Positions 1-11,000 of a DNA stretch of 39,005 nt are shown one piece after another. This DNA is from an uncultured Saprospiraceae bacterium (GTDB lineage: Bacteria; Bacteroidota; Bacteroidia; Chitinophagales; Saprospiraceae). Below the pieces are notes generated by a model. It was not told where the DNA came from and ran no database searches. It saw nothing but the letters and a program-made list of their open reading frames with translations. Each line of letters opens with the position of its first letter. The stretch's first letter is position 1. The translations under genes and the position numbers were made by a program. The stretch lies in the NCBI GenBank assembly GCA_937944245.1, contig CALDYY010000055.1:1-39005 (forward strand), given 5' to 3'.

Positions 1-3000
1 GTTTACGTCCGCTGCTATCAATTTGTATGGAGAATCCAACAACTGTACTCCTAAGATATGCTTAGAAATCAATACAAGGTCAAATGTTGATACCCCGTTC
101 AATGGCTGCTCATCCAATACTGGTGTTACGGAGTAATCGTAAGTAGCTTCCAAACCTGCAAAGAAATATACACCTGTGTTGCCAGTCATGCTAGTTAAAT
201 TAGCATTACCAGAAAGTCTAACGGCTACATTTTCTACTGCGTGCTTATCTTCTGTTTCAATAGAACCTTCGATAGATGCACCACTTGTGAAGCAAGCATC
301 AGCTCCTGCACCACGACCACTTTGTGGGTTAGCTTGTACATTCACGAATGTTTCGCAGAATGCAGTATTGCCAGCGTTATCTCTTACCCAAAGTTGTACT
401 GGTACAACTCCTAGCTCACCTCTGTTACAGTCGAAAGTACGAGAAGTTGAATCTGGGAAGATTGCTGGGTTGGCGTAGAAGAATTCTAAGTTATCATCGC
501 AGAAATCGAATGAACCTTTGTCAAACCATACTGCTGGGATAGTAATTCTACCATTTGCCATCAAATCAACACTTAGACCGAAGATACATTTAGGTGTTGG
601 TGCTTTACAGTCAATTACTTCAAATGGAATCTCAATTTCAGAGAAGTTACCACAACGGTCAGTTGCTCTTACCACAAAGAAGTGTCTTGTCAAACGACCA
701 CCTTCTAAGATTGGATAATTACCAGTGATTCTCCACTGATTAGTACCAATTTTAGCAAGAGAACCGAATGGGTCAGCAATAATATCTCTACCACCGTAAG
801 GTCTTAAACGGTAAGACACTTGTACATTTTCTGCACATAAATCCGTAGCGGTGAATTGAATTTGTACTGGTGCACTACACACACCACCTACGCTTTCTCT
901 ATCGCCACCACAGAAAGGTTCTTTCACCTCTTGACCAACAATTACTGGTGCTTTGATGTCATTTACTTTGATAATCTGACGGTAAACAATGTTACCATAT
1001 TGCTGTGCAGATACATAGGTTTCAACATCACCAGAGAACTGAGAAACGTGGTTGCCTCTGAATCTATTCTCTCCTAATCTATTTCTGAAGACATCGTAAG
1101 GAACGTCATAGTTATCAATCAATACATAATCCGCATCATCTGCTTGGTCTGTTACATCATATGGATCCCAGCTTCTAGCTTCAGCGTTATCTTGAATACC
1201 TCTCAACTGAGCAGCAGTAAATGGAATGCGAATTGGCTGATAAGCAGTACGAGCAGCAGAGTACAATCTAGTACCATTTGCATCTTCATCACCATCATCA
1301 ATGTCATTGATACCGTTCTCGTTTTTATCCAAATAGCGCAATGCCACTGTGTAGAATGGATCAAGGATTAAATCCTCTGGACGCTCTACCACAGCTACTT
1401 CTGTGTTAGAAGGATTCCAAGTACACCAGTTGATAAAGTGATACTCGCGTACAATTTTAAAACAAGCATCAGCAACGCCATTAAATTCTTTTTCGCTTAC
1501 ATTTAACGCCCAGTGGTCGCAACCATTGTTTGTTAAAATCTGATCAATCGTTCTAGCCTGTGGAATAGTAACTCCCTCGTCGCAGAAGATGTTAGCATCC
1601 ATAGGGAAACGCATAGCCCAATCGCTAAATTCCCAAATATCAATCGTTGCTCTACCAGGTAAAGAAACATTACCACAAGCATCAACTGCTTGGAAGTTAA
1701 TTACAATCTGTCCTTGACGGCAAGTTGCATCAAAACCACCTGTTCTTACTAAGTCAACTAAGAATGTAGCGTTGTTACAATTGTCAGATTCAGCGGTGAT
1801 GTATGCTACACCAGCAGCATCAACAAACGTACCACCGTTCAATAACTGTTGCACCGCACTAGCTCCTTGAGCAGCAGCTTGTGTAATAGCAGCAGCCAAT
1901 GGCTCTGTACACTTTAATTTAATATTTCTATTTTTAACTACTGGCGGAATTTTATCTTGCAATTCTACTTCTACCATACAGTAGTTGTAGTTACCATGTC
2001 CATCCTCTACTCGGAATACCACAGTTTTTGTTCCTGTACAGCCATCCATGTCCGCCAAAGTAAATCTTACAGATTTCTTAAATAAAGCCTGGTCACCGTC
2101 AAAGAAAATGTTGTTAGCTGCTGAAGATTCACCAAACAAGAACCCTGCTCTATTTAACTCATCCATTCTAGCTACTGTGAAAGTAACTTGACCGCAGTTA
2201 TCGTAAGAACCATCGTCAAATGACGCTGCCGGAATTTCTACTTCACACTCTAAGCCCATAGATACCGCTCTAAATTTCTCGCAGATAGCTACTGGAGGAA
2301 TCACGTCATCTACGTGGAAATCATGGAAGAAATAAGATTCTGTATTTTTGCAATCGTCAATCAAACGGATAGTAAAGTTGAACTTTTGACCTACCGGTAC
2401 ATTTTTTGCTCTAAATTTACCACCTACTACTTGCATTTCTACTTCGCTTCCGCTGTTGATAGTAATGAATGCTTTGATGTTTCCAGAGCAGTCATCTTTT
2501 ACTTGAAACTCTACAATAGCATCTGCAGCACAATCGTAGAACTGGCTACCTGTTAATCTAAATTCTACTTTGTTGTCCACAATAGTAGGCGCTTTTGTAT
2601 CACCTACTTTTACCACTTGTGGAATGATGTTGATTACTTCTAAATGACCATCACACCAGTTGAATACTGTCCATTCACGGAAGAACTTGTAGCTATCTTT
2701 ACAAATATTAATTCTTCTACCATCTTTCCAATCAATCGCATAACCACAATCTGCATGGTCAGGGAAAGCAGGAAGTTCATCACCGCTACCATTGCTCAAT
2801 TGATCAACTAATAAGTGAGATGGTGTTTCATTGTTCCAAATATTCAATTCTGGAATAGCAGTGTTAATGTCTAAAGGTGTTGGGTCAAATGTTGGAATGT
2901 ATGCTGCGTAGCGGAAGAATTTCTCAGGGTCAGAAGCCCATTTGTTGTAAATACCAATAGGACTATCATCCTCACCACAAGGCAAATCAATCTCAATCAA

Positions 3001-4566
3001 AGGAGCTTTGATATCTGGTTGAATCACATTGATGGTTTGTACTTGTGCATTAGAAACATTACCGCACTCATCTTCTGCAACGATAACACGCATATACATT
3101 TTGAAGATAGAAGCTGGCTTTAAGATTTCAATTTCTGTCAATGCCCAAATAATGTCATCTCTAGTCAATTTGGTCATTCCAGTAGAAGTTGTGTAAGTAC
3201 CATACAAGTCAAAACGACCACCTTCTGTACAGTCTTTTTCTACTTCAATCCATTTACCTACTACGAATTTAGCAGTACAGTTATCGTGAATATCAAAAGC
3301 ATCAGCTAATCTAGGCAAAGTGATTGTTCTTGTGTAAGCAGGACGAACCAATCTTGCGGATGCACTTACTCTTCTTGGACGAAGGGTAATTGTTTCGCCA
3401 TCTCTAGCATTATTCAATCTAGTTAATAAATTGTCTGTGTCAAAAGTACAAGGTACATTCATGATGGTTGGAGAAGGTACTTTTGCAATCAACTCAGGAG
3501 CAACTTTATCTTCAATTCTGATTCTACCCCAGCAAGCATCCACAAAATCTTTACCACACTGAGACTTAATGGTACGCTCTACTTTTACATCTAATATTGT
3601 ACCACAAGGAACACCTGAAAAATCTGCAATAGCGTATTCATCTACGGTCTCTCCAATCAACTTAACATGAGGATTAGTAAAAAACACTTTGTATTTGATG
3701 TTATCATCAAAACAAGGGTCTTCCAAAATCAAGTCTGGTGTTAAGATAACCGTACATTCGTTTAGCAATGATACATTCAAATTATCATTGCAAGCCAATG
3801 TTTTAGGCAACACTTTAATCGTGTATTTAGCCTCTTTTTTTGTAGTAGGGTCTTTAAAGGTAACCACTACCGTACCGATACCTACATGACCTACTAATTT
3901 GCCATTTACTACGCTTAGGCTAGTAACACTAGCAGTGCTGCTACTGGACAAATCAACTGTACAATCATTCATAGTCATTAACATTCCATTAGGCTCGCAG
4001 TCATTGCGATAGCTAGGGATTGCCAAATCAATGCTTACTTTACCGCTGCAATCTCTCGTTACGTAAGTAAACTCTCTGTCTCTGTTGTCAAAATTGAATC
4101 CACTGTAAGCAAAACACTGTACAGTAGCCATCCAACCTGCGCCTTTAATGTTGTCTTTGTTCGGTGTGAACTTAACTGTCAAACAAGGGCTAACGCAAAA
4201 ATCTGCATCAATCCAACCACCGTTGACATTTGATACAGAGCTTTCTGTTTCTCTCCCCTTACTTGTAAATACTGGCGTTCCAGTTGCTGCATTGTTGTTG
4301 TAGATTTCAAATAAATCTCCTTTGGCAATGTCATACTGGTTGAATACTAAACGCACATACTGCGAAGTGGGGTCGTTTGGACAAACCACTTGCGTTACGG
4401 TTCTAGTATCATCATAAGGTAGTGAAGCACCGCCGTTGTCAAAAAAAGTATCCCCACAACGGAAGGACTGGGCTTGTAGCGCAAAGCCGCTACAAAGTAC
4501 CATCAATGCCAACAAAACTTTGTTGATTGCAACGATGGATGTTTTAGTAAAATTCGCCTGTTTCAT
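1..4566 (-). CDS. Giant secreted multi-domain protein (CUB-like, HYR-like, dockerin-like), C-terminus off the left edge
   Basis: The frame is open from an ATG at 4564-4566 to the left edge: 1522 codons with no stop. Residues 1-33 form a signal peptide (hydrophobic core about 18-30, likely cut after LQAQ). Residues about 37-155 look CUB-like, with paired cysteines, FFDNGG and an IYNN turn. A bacterial-Ig-like segment lies near 190-255. At least seven segments then open with the HYR-type signature D-x-x-P-P or D-x-K-A-P (near 354, 515, 652, 750, 868, 1200 and 1315). Residues about 1420-1490 look like a carboxypeptidase-regulatory or SdrD-like beta fold. The visible end is half a dockerin-type calcium repeat (NGVSTFDLVLISKHILG). 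Such proteins are common in Saprospiraceae and usually end in a type IX secretion sorting domain, which cannot be seen here. Surface adhesion or matrix function is inference. It lies downstream of sprA, whose translocon would plausibly export it. Confidence 0.88.
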   Translation of the reverse strand, partial: MKQANFTKTSIVAINKVLLALMVLCSGFALQAQSFRCGDTFFDNGGASLPYDDTRTVTQVVCPNDPTSQYVRLVFNQYDIAKGDLFEIYNNNAATGTPVFTSKGRETESSVSNVNGGWIDADFCVSPCLTVKFTPNKDNIKGAGWMATVQCFAYSGFNFDNRDREFTYVTRDCSGKVSIDLAIPSYRNDCEPNGMLMTMNDCTVDLSSSSTASVTSLSVVNGKLVGHVGIGTVVVTFKDPTTKKEAKYTIKVLPKTLACNDNLNVSLLNECTVILTPDLILEDPCFDDNIKYKVFFTNPHVKLIGETVDEYAIADFSGVPCGTILDVKVERTIKSQCGKDFVDACWGRIRIEDKVAPELIAKVPSPTIMNVPCTFDTDNLLTRLNNARDGETITLRPRRVSASARLVRPAYTRTITLPRLADAFDIHDNCTAKFVVGKWIEVEKDCTEGGRFDLYGTYTTSTGMTKLTRDDIIWALTEIEILKPASIFKMYMRVIVAEDECGNVSNAQVQTINVIQPDIKAPLIEIDLPCGEDDSPIGIYNKWASDPEKFFRYAAYIPTFDPTPLDINTAIPELNIWNNETPSHLLVDQLSNGSGDELPAFPDHADCGYAIDWKDGRRINICKDSYKFFREWTVFNWCDGHLEVINIIPQVVKVGDTKAPTIVDNKVEFRLTGSQFYDCAADAIVEFQVKDDCSGNIKAFITINSGSEVEMQVVGGKFRAKNVPVGQKFNFTIRLIDDCKNTESYFFHDFHVDDVIPPVAICEKFRAVSMGLECEVEIPAASFDDGSYDNCGQVTFTVARMDELNRAGFLFGESSAANNIFFDGDQALFKKSVRFTLADMDGCTGTKTVVFRVEDGHGNYNYCMVEVELQDKIPPVVKNRNIKLKCTEPLAAAITQAAAQGASAVQQLLNGGTFVDAAGVAYITAESDNCNNATFLVDLVRTGGFDATCRQGQIVINFQAVDACGNVSLPGRATIDIWEFSDWAMRFPMDANIFCDEGVTIPQARTIDQILTNNGCDHWALNVSEKEFNGVADACFKIVREYHFINWCTWNPSNTEVAVVERPEDLILDPFYTVALRYLDKNENGINDIDDGDEDANGTRLYSAARTAYQPIRIPFTAAQLRGIQDNAEARSWDPYDVTDQADDADYVLIDNYDVPYDVFRNRLGENRFRGNHVSQFSGDVETYVSAQQYGNIVYRQIIKVNDIKAPVIVGQEVKEPFCGGDRESVGGVCSAPVQIQFTATDLCAENVQVSYRLRPYGGRDIIADPFGSLAKIGTNQWRITGNYPILEGGRLTRHFFVVRATDRCGNFSEIEIPFEVIDCKAPTPKCIFGLSVDLMANGRITIPAVWFDKGSFDFCDDNLEFFYANPAIFPDSTSRTFDCNRGELGVVPVQLWVRDNAGNTAFCETFVNVQANPQSGRGAGADACFTSGASIEGSIETEDKHAVENVAVRLSGNANLTSMTGNTGVYFFAGLEATYDYSVTPVLDEQPLNGVSTFDLVLISKHILGVQLLDSPYKLIAADVN

Positions 4567-5090
4567 AAGATAAAAACCAAATTTAATGAATTAAAAACTT
4601 TAATATTTCGATACCACTGGACATAGGTATTATCCAGCGCATTTACTCCGTTTCTAATGCACCTTATGACAGCGAAGACTTTAATATTAATCTATCGGAA
4701 CACCAACTATGACAATAATATAGAAGGCGAACACTAAACATTCAGAAGCTGAAAGAATTGCACAAACAATAGTTGTAATATGCTTCAGCAAGCCTGTTTA
4801 TTTTTTACAGCAATTTAATTTAAAATGAATTTGAAATACTGAAATCGTATTTCCACGACAGCAAGACTTTCTGGATAAGATTTAGCACCTGTCGGTGCTG
4901 CTTGTTTTGCACTAATGACAGCAAATATATGCCAATATTTTTCAAATATAAATTTTTCCTCAAAAACTTTTGTTAAAATTTGAAAAAAGCTGACCATGAA
5001 GTTATTAATATTCTTTAGAAAAAGTGAATAAGTCTATTAGTCAATTACTTATAAATCCTTAGACTTATTCACTATCGCTATATTCCAAAC
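4567..5090. other. 524-bp gap between sprA and the giant secreted protein gene
   Basis: No convincing gene is present. The sprA terminator hairpin sits at 5023-5073. A small GC-rich stem, AGCACC/GGTGCT with a TGTC loop, lies at 4884-4899. Matches to the -7 box TAnnTTTG on the minus strand occur at 4943-4950, 4922-4929 and 4578-4585, but none has a TTTG at the usual 19-21 nt spacing, so the promoter of the giant gene is unresolved. Confidence 0.6.
5023..5073 (-). terminator. Hairpin terminator behind sprA
   Basis: A perfect 14-bp inverted repeat, AGTGAATAAGTCTA (5023-5036) with TAGACTTATTCACT (5060-5073), has a 23-nt loop and starts 18 nt past the sprA stop. On the minus strand the stem is followed by a short T-rich tract (TTTTCT). 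The run is short, so termination may be partial or factor-assisted. Confidence 0.65.
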
Positions 5091-8000
5091 CTAGTTCAAT
5101 GTAAATCGTATAACAATTCCCCCTGAATGATTGGTAATCGGGAAGGAGGAAGAAATCTTCGGTACTGTTCTATTATAATCAAAAAATAAGCGCAACGCTA
5201 ATTGGTCTATCAATTGATATTGAATAGAAGGCGAAAAATTAATTTGCCTTGTTCCTCTTGTTGGGTCTGTAATATTCTGGTCGAGAATGTGATTAAATGT
5301 GACATTATCACGCCAAGCAAAATCTACGTTAATGTCCAAATCATTTACATTGGCACCACCACCACCTCTGCGTCCGCCTTGTCGAAGTGGGCTATTGGGT
5401 GCAGCATTTCTATTTTGATTGCCCACAGCAGGAGCATTACCTACCATCTTTTTCAAGAAACCAATTTGCACATTTTGTATTTTCCAACCTGCACCAACTG
5501 TATATTGCTGCGATTGTGTCTCTGCAAGCTGATTACTTACAAAACTCATCGCTAAAGTTCTCGATTTTGCAAAATTCAAGTTAATGGATAAGTTATTTTG
5601 AAAGCGCATATCTACTCCTAGCAATGGTGCAAAAGCTTCTTGAATAACTACTTCTGGTATTTCTAATTGCGAGTAGAAATCCTGTGTTAGTGGGTTAAAC
5701 CCGCCATTATTTTGCAGAAAATCTAAATCCGTTTGGTAGGTATTAATTTGCAAGGAAGATTGATAGCCATGTGAAATATTCACACTTCTAAAAATATCCT
5801 TGAACATCGGGATTTTAGAAAGTCCACTGTACGTCAATCGCCAATTTGGAAATGGTAATTGCTTGAAAAGTACATTTCCCACATAATCGTCCTGTGCTTT
5901 TGCCTCTTCAGGGCTTTTACCTGTATAAGAAGCTATAAACGAAGCGATTAAAACATCCTGTTGTACACGCCCATATCCGTCCGTGTAGCCTTGTCTCGCC
6001 AGCAAGCTATCGGCGTGAATACCTGTACCTAAAATTTGAGATACGACAATTCTGTTTTGTTCAAATTCTCTGAATAGCGAAATTATTTCGCCAATATCGT
6101 CCTTGAAAAATGTATTGAGGGCAAAGTAGGACATGTTCAAAGAACCCACATCACGAGGCACAGCGTGTACCCAATTTGGCACACCTACGCCCAATGTGTC
6201 CTTAAAATATTGTGTGTGGTTTTGCACAAAACTGCGCTTAGCGTTAATATCAATCCTGAAATCGCGGAATGGCTCAATCGTTAATTGCGCATCTATGTTT
6301 TGCTGATACTGCTGTGCCACTTGCTGGTTGAGCAATACATCATTTGTAATCCAACTATTTTCTCGTCTAGCATTAGAAATTTGGTGCAACCAGTCTTCAG
6401 CAGTGCCATATTGCTCAGGCTTCAAATTGCGGATATTAGGCTGAAAACCTGCCACAAAATCCAGTCCAGGTGCGTCAAAACCTCTACTTAGCCCTAATAT
6501 ACTTGTCTGAGGAGTAAATCCAGGTATAACAGTGGCAAAATCTTCAGAATAAGTTAATCGTCCACGTCGAATAGCCAGCAAAGGACGCAGTATCATACGC
6601 TCCGATGAACCTACTTGACGAGGTTGTTTTTCTTCCTTTTTATCTTTACCCTGATTGTTATTATTTGGGCTAGGGGTGGTCGGTCGGCGACTGGTATTAT
6701 TGGCGTTTGGATTAGGCGCACGATTGATTTGCTTCAGGTATTTCGATTTATCATACAACTTCTCGAAATCAAAATCACCAGATATTTGTCGGCGTTGATT
6801 GTTTTGGATAATATTTCCCAGATTCTGCACATTCAAAGCTGCTGCCGTCCAGCCATAGTTGGCATTATATTGCGCTCGAAGGTTAATCCAATCTAAAATT
6901 GGGATGGAGCGCATAGGCGCGGTAAAGTTAAGTCCTAAAGTGTGGTTGTAATTTTTAGGTCGCCCACCAACGAGTATATTGGTGCGAATGCTGTCGCGAA
7001 TAATATCTTTAACCTGTTCAGGTGTTAGCCCTTGCTCTCTGAGCTTAGCTTCATCAGGTTCATCAACAATCGCAAAGCCATTCGATACAAAGTTGAATTT
7101 CAAAGACTTAGCTATATCCCAATTTACCCCAACATTTCTATCCCAAGTAAATTGTTTATTGTAGAATGTAGAGAAAACTGGGTCGAGGTCTGTAAAACGG
7201 TATTTTACTTCTGATACTTGTCGATACATTCCCGTGCTGAAAGTAAATGAATTGGGTACGGGATTAAAATTAAAATCGCGTAGTGGTTTATACCAATTCG
7301 ATTGTGGCAAGTTTTTGAATGGCTCTATGTACTTAGTCCTTAAGTTAAAACCATAGTCAATTGAACCTTGATGGTTTTGTATCCTGTCATATTCAATGAT
7401 AGGGTCTCTATTTTCGGTCTCAGAATAGGCATAAGAAGCACTAAAATTAGAAATATCCCAAGGCATTGGTGTTGATTGCGAAGTGCGTTGTTTACCGACA
7501 TTATTAACACTGACTGTTTTGATTTCGGTTACCTTCTGTGAAAGGTCTCGAATGGAATCTCGGTCTTGTATGGTTTCTGTGTCCGCAAGTTTTTCTGCTA
7601 GCAATACATCCAAATCAAGTGGATCGAATTTAGGTGTGCTTGACGAACGAGAATATGCTCCATAGGCGGGTAGTCGCAAGCCCCACTTAGCTGGCAAAAA
7701 CCTACTCAATTCAAAATTGCCTGCGATGTCAAATCCTTTAATATCTTCTAAAGAGCGCTGATCCACGCGTTGCTCTATTGAGCCAAAGCCGATACTGCTA
7801 TAATTACCTGAAACACTGATGTTTCCAAAATCAGCTAACTGTAAATCTAATCGTGCAAGAGCAGCTACCCCACCTTGTTCATTCAACCCTTGCAAACGCA
7901 ATTCATTCGCCCATATCTCAATACAATGCGGCTTGCCATCATTTTTAGTATTGCGCAAACCAATCATAATGGTTCTTACATAACCTAAATTAGGGTTTCC

Positions 8001-11000
8001 TTTTACCTTGATGAGGTGTCCTTCAGGAAGTCCCGTTGCTGGAACGTAGAAATATTCTTCCGCAGCATTACCATTTTTATTGCGTTCTAACTTTGCTTCT
8101 ACTAACCAATCTAAAGGAAAATCAAATTCATTTTCTTTACGCCAAACCTCACGCAAGTAAGCAGAAGTAGCTGCTTGACCAATGCCAAGTAAAGGTAAAT
8201 TTTCTATTCTTGACAATTTAAGCGGAATTTCGTACTCGTAATAATTATCAATAAAATCACTTCCCATTCTTACGAATACTGTTACGTCATCATCTTTTAA
8301 GTCAGGGTCGCATAAAATATCTTCCTGTGAATCACCACATTCGTTGTATCCCAGTTTTTCAGCATGAACAAACATTTTTAATCGGTCGTAATTACGCATG
8401 TCCAAGTTGAGCGTCTTATAAATTCCTCTAGCATCACCATCTGCTAAATTCCTCACGCCCAAAGAAATGGATTGCTCGTTTTGTAGCGCAGTAAATACGC
8501 CAACGTTGTTTTCTCTACGAATACCCTCTGGCAGCACATAGTTAAAAGGACAACGGCTACTATTTGCTTCGATGTTGACCGCATTTACATCAAAAGCGGT
8601 CGGAAAATCTGGTTTTTCCTCAGAAAGGGGTTGTTGATAAGTCCGCCATTGATTGCGCACCAACTCGAAGCGAGCAAAGCGAAGCACAACTGGTTGTGCA
8701 AAGCCTTTTAAATAAACCCGCATAAATCGAATGGAACGAAAATCTTGAATGCCACCAACGCTTCTACGAATAGCAGGGTCGTTCAATGGAATACGATAGC
8801 GATACCATTTGCGTTCGTTTGGTGTTCCTTCATTCACCACGCGCTCATCTGTAATGAATGAGTTAAGCTGGATACCATTACCATTAGCTCGAAAAGGGAT
8901 TCTAAATTGAAAGTAAGCTTCCGTTTCATTTAAAGTTTGATCGCGGTTCAAATCCTCTGAATCGGGAATGTTAGTGGCAGAAAAAGCACCATCTACCGGC
9001 GGTTGAGAGTTTCCTTCTGTATGATTAAATCTAGTGTAGCGCTCTAAAATAGTTGTTCCTTGAGGGTAGTCTGAGTAATAACGATAATCATCGTTAGAGG
9101 GGTCGTTGAAAATAGTTTCCTTGGCGGTTGCACTTAAATCACTAGATTGAATAATATTCAAAAAATCAATATATTTTTCCCTTTCTTTACTATTGTCTAA
9201 GCCATCTAAGCCAACATCTTGCAAAGCTCGCGTAGCTTCGTCCACATCAAAAGCATTGGTGATTTGCTGTGCCAATGGAATAACCGACCAGTTAGTAGAA
9301 GTCGTTCTACGATTTGGGTTAGCAGGTCCTGGCAATCCATTTTCAAAGAATTTTTGGGAATCGCGCAGAATATCTTCAGATATGTTGCCCAAGTTGATAT
9401 ACATATCGCCTTCCAAATTGGGGTTGCCCGGCTCGTTCAAAAACGGACTAAGCACCCAAAATTCAATAAATTGAATATTAGATTGTTCAAAGTTATTGAT
9501 ATTCAACGCACGCATGATACCTCCCCAGCGTGTTTTAGGGTCTTTCAATGCTCCTGATTGGGTCAATCCGCTGGAAATTCCAGGATAGCCATTCGGGATT
9601 TCGTAGTTGTAAGAACCCCGCTGGTCAGGGTAATAAGCTAAATCAAAGGATTGAATTGTTGGTAATTGGTCAGGCGTTTGTTGCCTATTGGGGAATACCT
9701 CTGTTAGGTCAATCCGTGAGGTGTAAGGATCTTGCAACCCAGCCCCTTCTGTTTGTCTAAGTTGAGGGTCAATGCGATACCAGTTGAGTAAAGCTCGGTT
9801 AGCACCTCCTCTAATATCATCAATTAGAGCAGATTCTGGAAAATCTGGATTATTGTTGCGTTCATCATTTTGTGGAACACTTGAAATAACCCAAGCATTG
9901 GCAGGTTGGCGCAAATCAATAGAGCTCACGCTTCCTTCAAAATCATCAATATAAACAATACCTCCTTGGTCTTCACCTGCTTGCTCGTTGATGGCTTTGG
10001 AGTGCCCTGGTCTTAATATAGCCGCTTCGCCATTGAAAGAAATACGAGAAGGAGCTTTAGTGTCAATACCTGGTATTTTATCCACAAAACGAGTCAACCA
10101 AGGCGCATCTCTACTAAAATTGATGTCAAAGCCATAAATACTGTTGTTGATGGGGTCGTCCCCAAGATTTACTTTTTGGGTGAATGGTCGTTGAAGCAAT
10201 TTCAAAGCAGTAGCACCAACATTAAATTCTTCACTAAACTTGTAATCTGCTCGAAGCCCTACAAGAGTCTTGGTCTGAAAACCAAATAAGGAGTTGTCTT
10301 CAAAAGAGGCTCGAATAGGTACGCCCGAACTCAAGTAGGCATCATTCAAGATTTTTACTCGACCAATATTGTAGTCAATTTCATAGTCAATTCCTTCCTT
10401 TAAAAGTGTTCCACCAGCCGTAACTTGCACTGAACCTGGTGGTATGTTGAACGCACCTAATGAAATTTCAGAAGACACTGCCGAGCGATACTCCCCACGA
10501 ACAACAAAACGGTTTTTCTCTGGAAATTCTCTAGCAAAAATGACCGTTGAGTCATATAATTGCTGATAAACAAAGCGGTTAAGGTCTTCATCATTGAGCA
10601 AAGGAGTTCCATCGCTTGCGCGTACATTGCGCAAATGCGAACCAAAAGGCTCTAGCACAGGAAACATGATGCGCCCTGTTCTTGGATAAATAGTTAGTTC
10701 TGGTACGAAGTCAAACACGCCATCTTGTCCTGGATCACCTTGTACATTCAAATTATCGAGATTGAATAATCGAATTAAAGGCTGACGGCTTTCGACTGTT
10801 CCTGTGGAAGTAGGCAAGAAACGTTTTTGTCCTGCGCCTGGGTCTTCGTAATATACATCTAGCTTGAAGTCTTTTCTATTTACTTGGTAAGCCCCAATGT
10901 TGTAAAAGTTTTTCATCATCAAGTCCCAAGCGGGTAAATCTACTCTAGGGGTAGTACTCTTTAGCATTTTCACAAAAAGTACCTGTTGAGAAGAATCCGC

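Noticed and set aside
4922-4950. TAnnTTTG matches as the promoter of the giant secreted protein gene
   Set aside because: No TTTG at 19-21 nt, and chance matches are expected in such AT-rich DNA.
4815-4997. 60-codon minus-strand ORF in the sprA downstream gap
   Set aside because: No family resemblance or signal peptide pattern; AT-rich gap sequence makes a chance frame of this size likely.
5202-5555. 117-codon plus-strand ORF within sprA
   Set aside because: Lies wholly opposite the well-supported sprA frame and has the composition of an antisense shadow.
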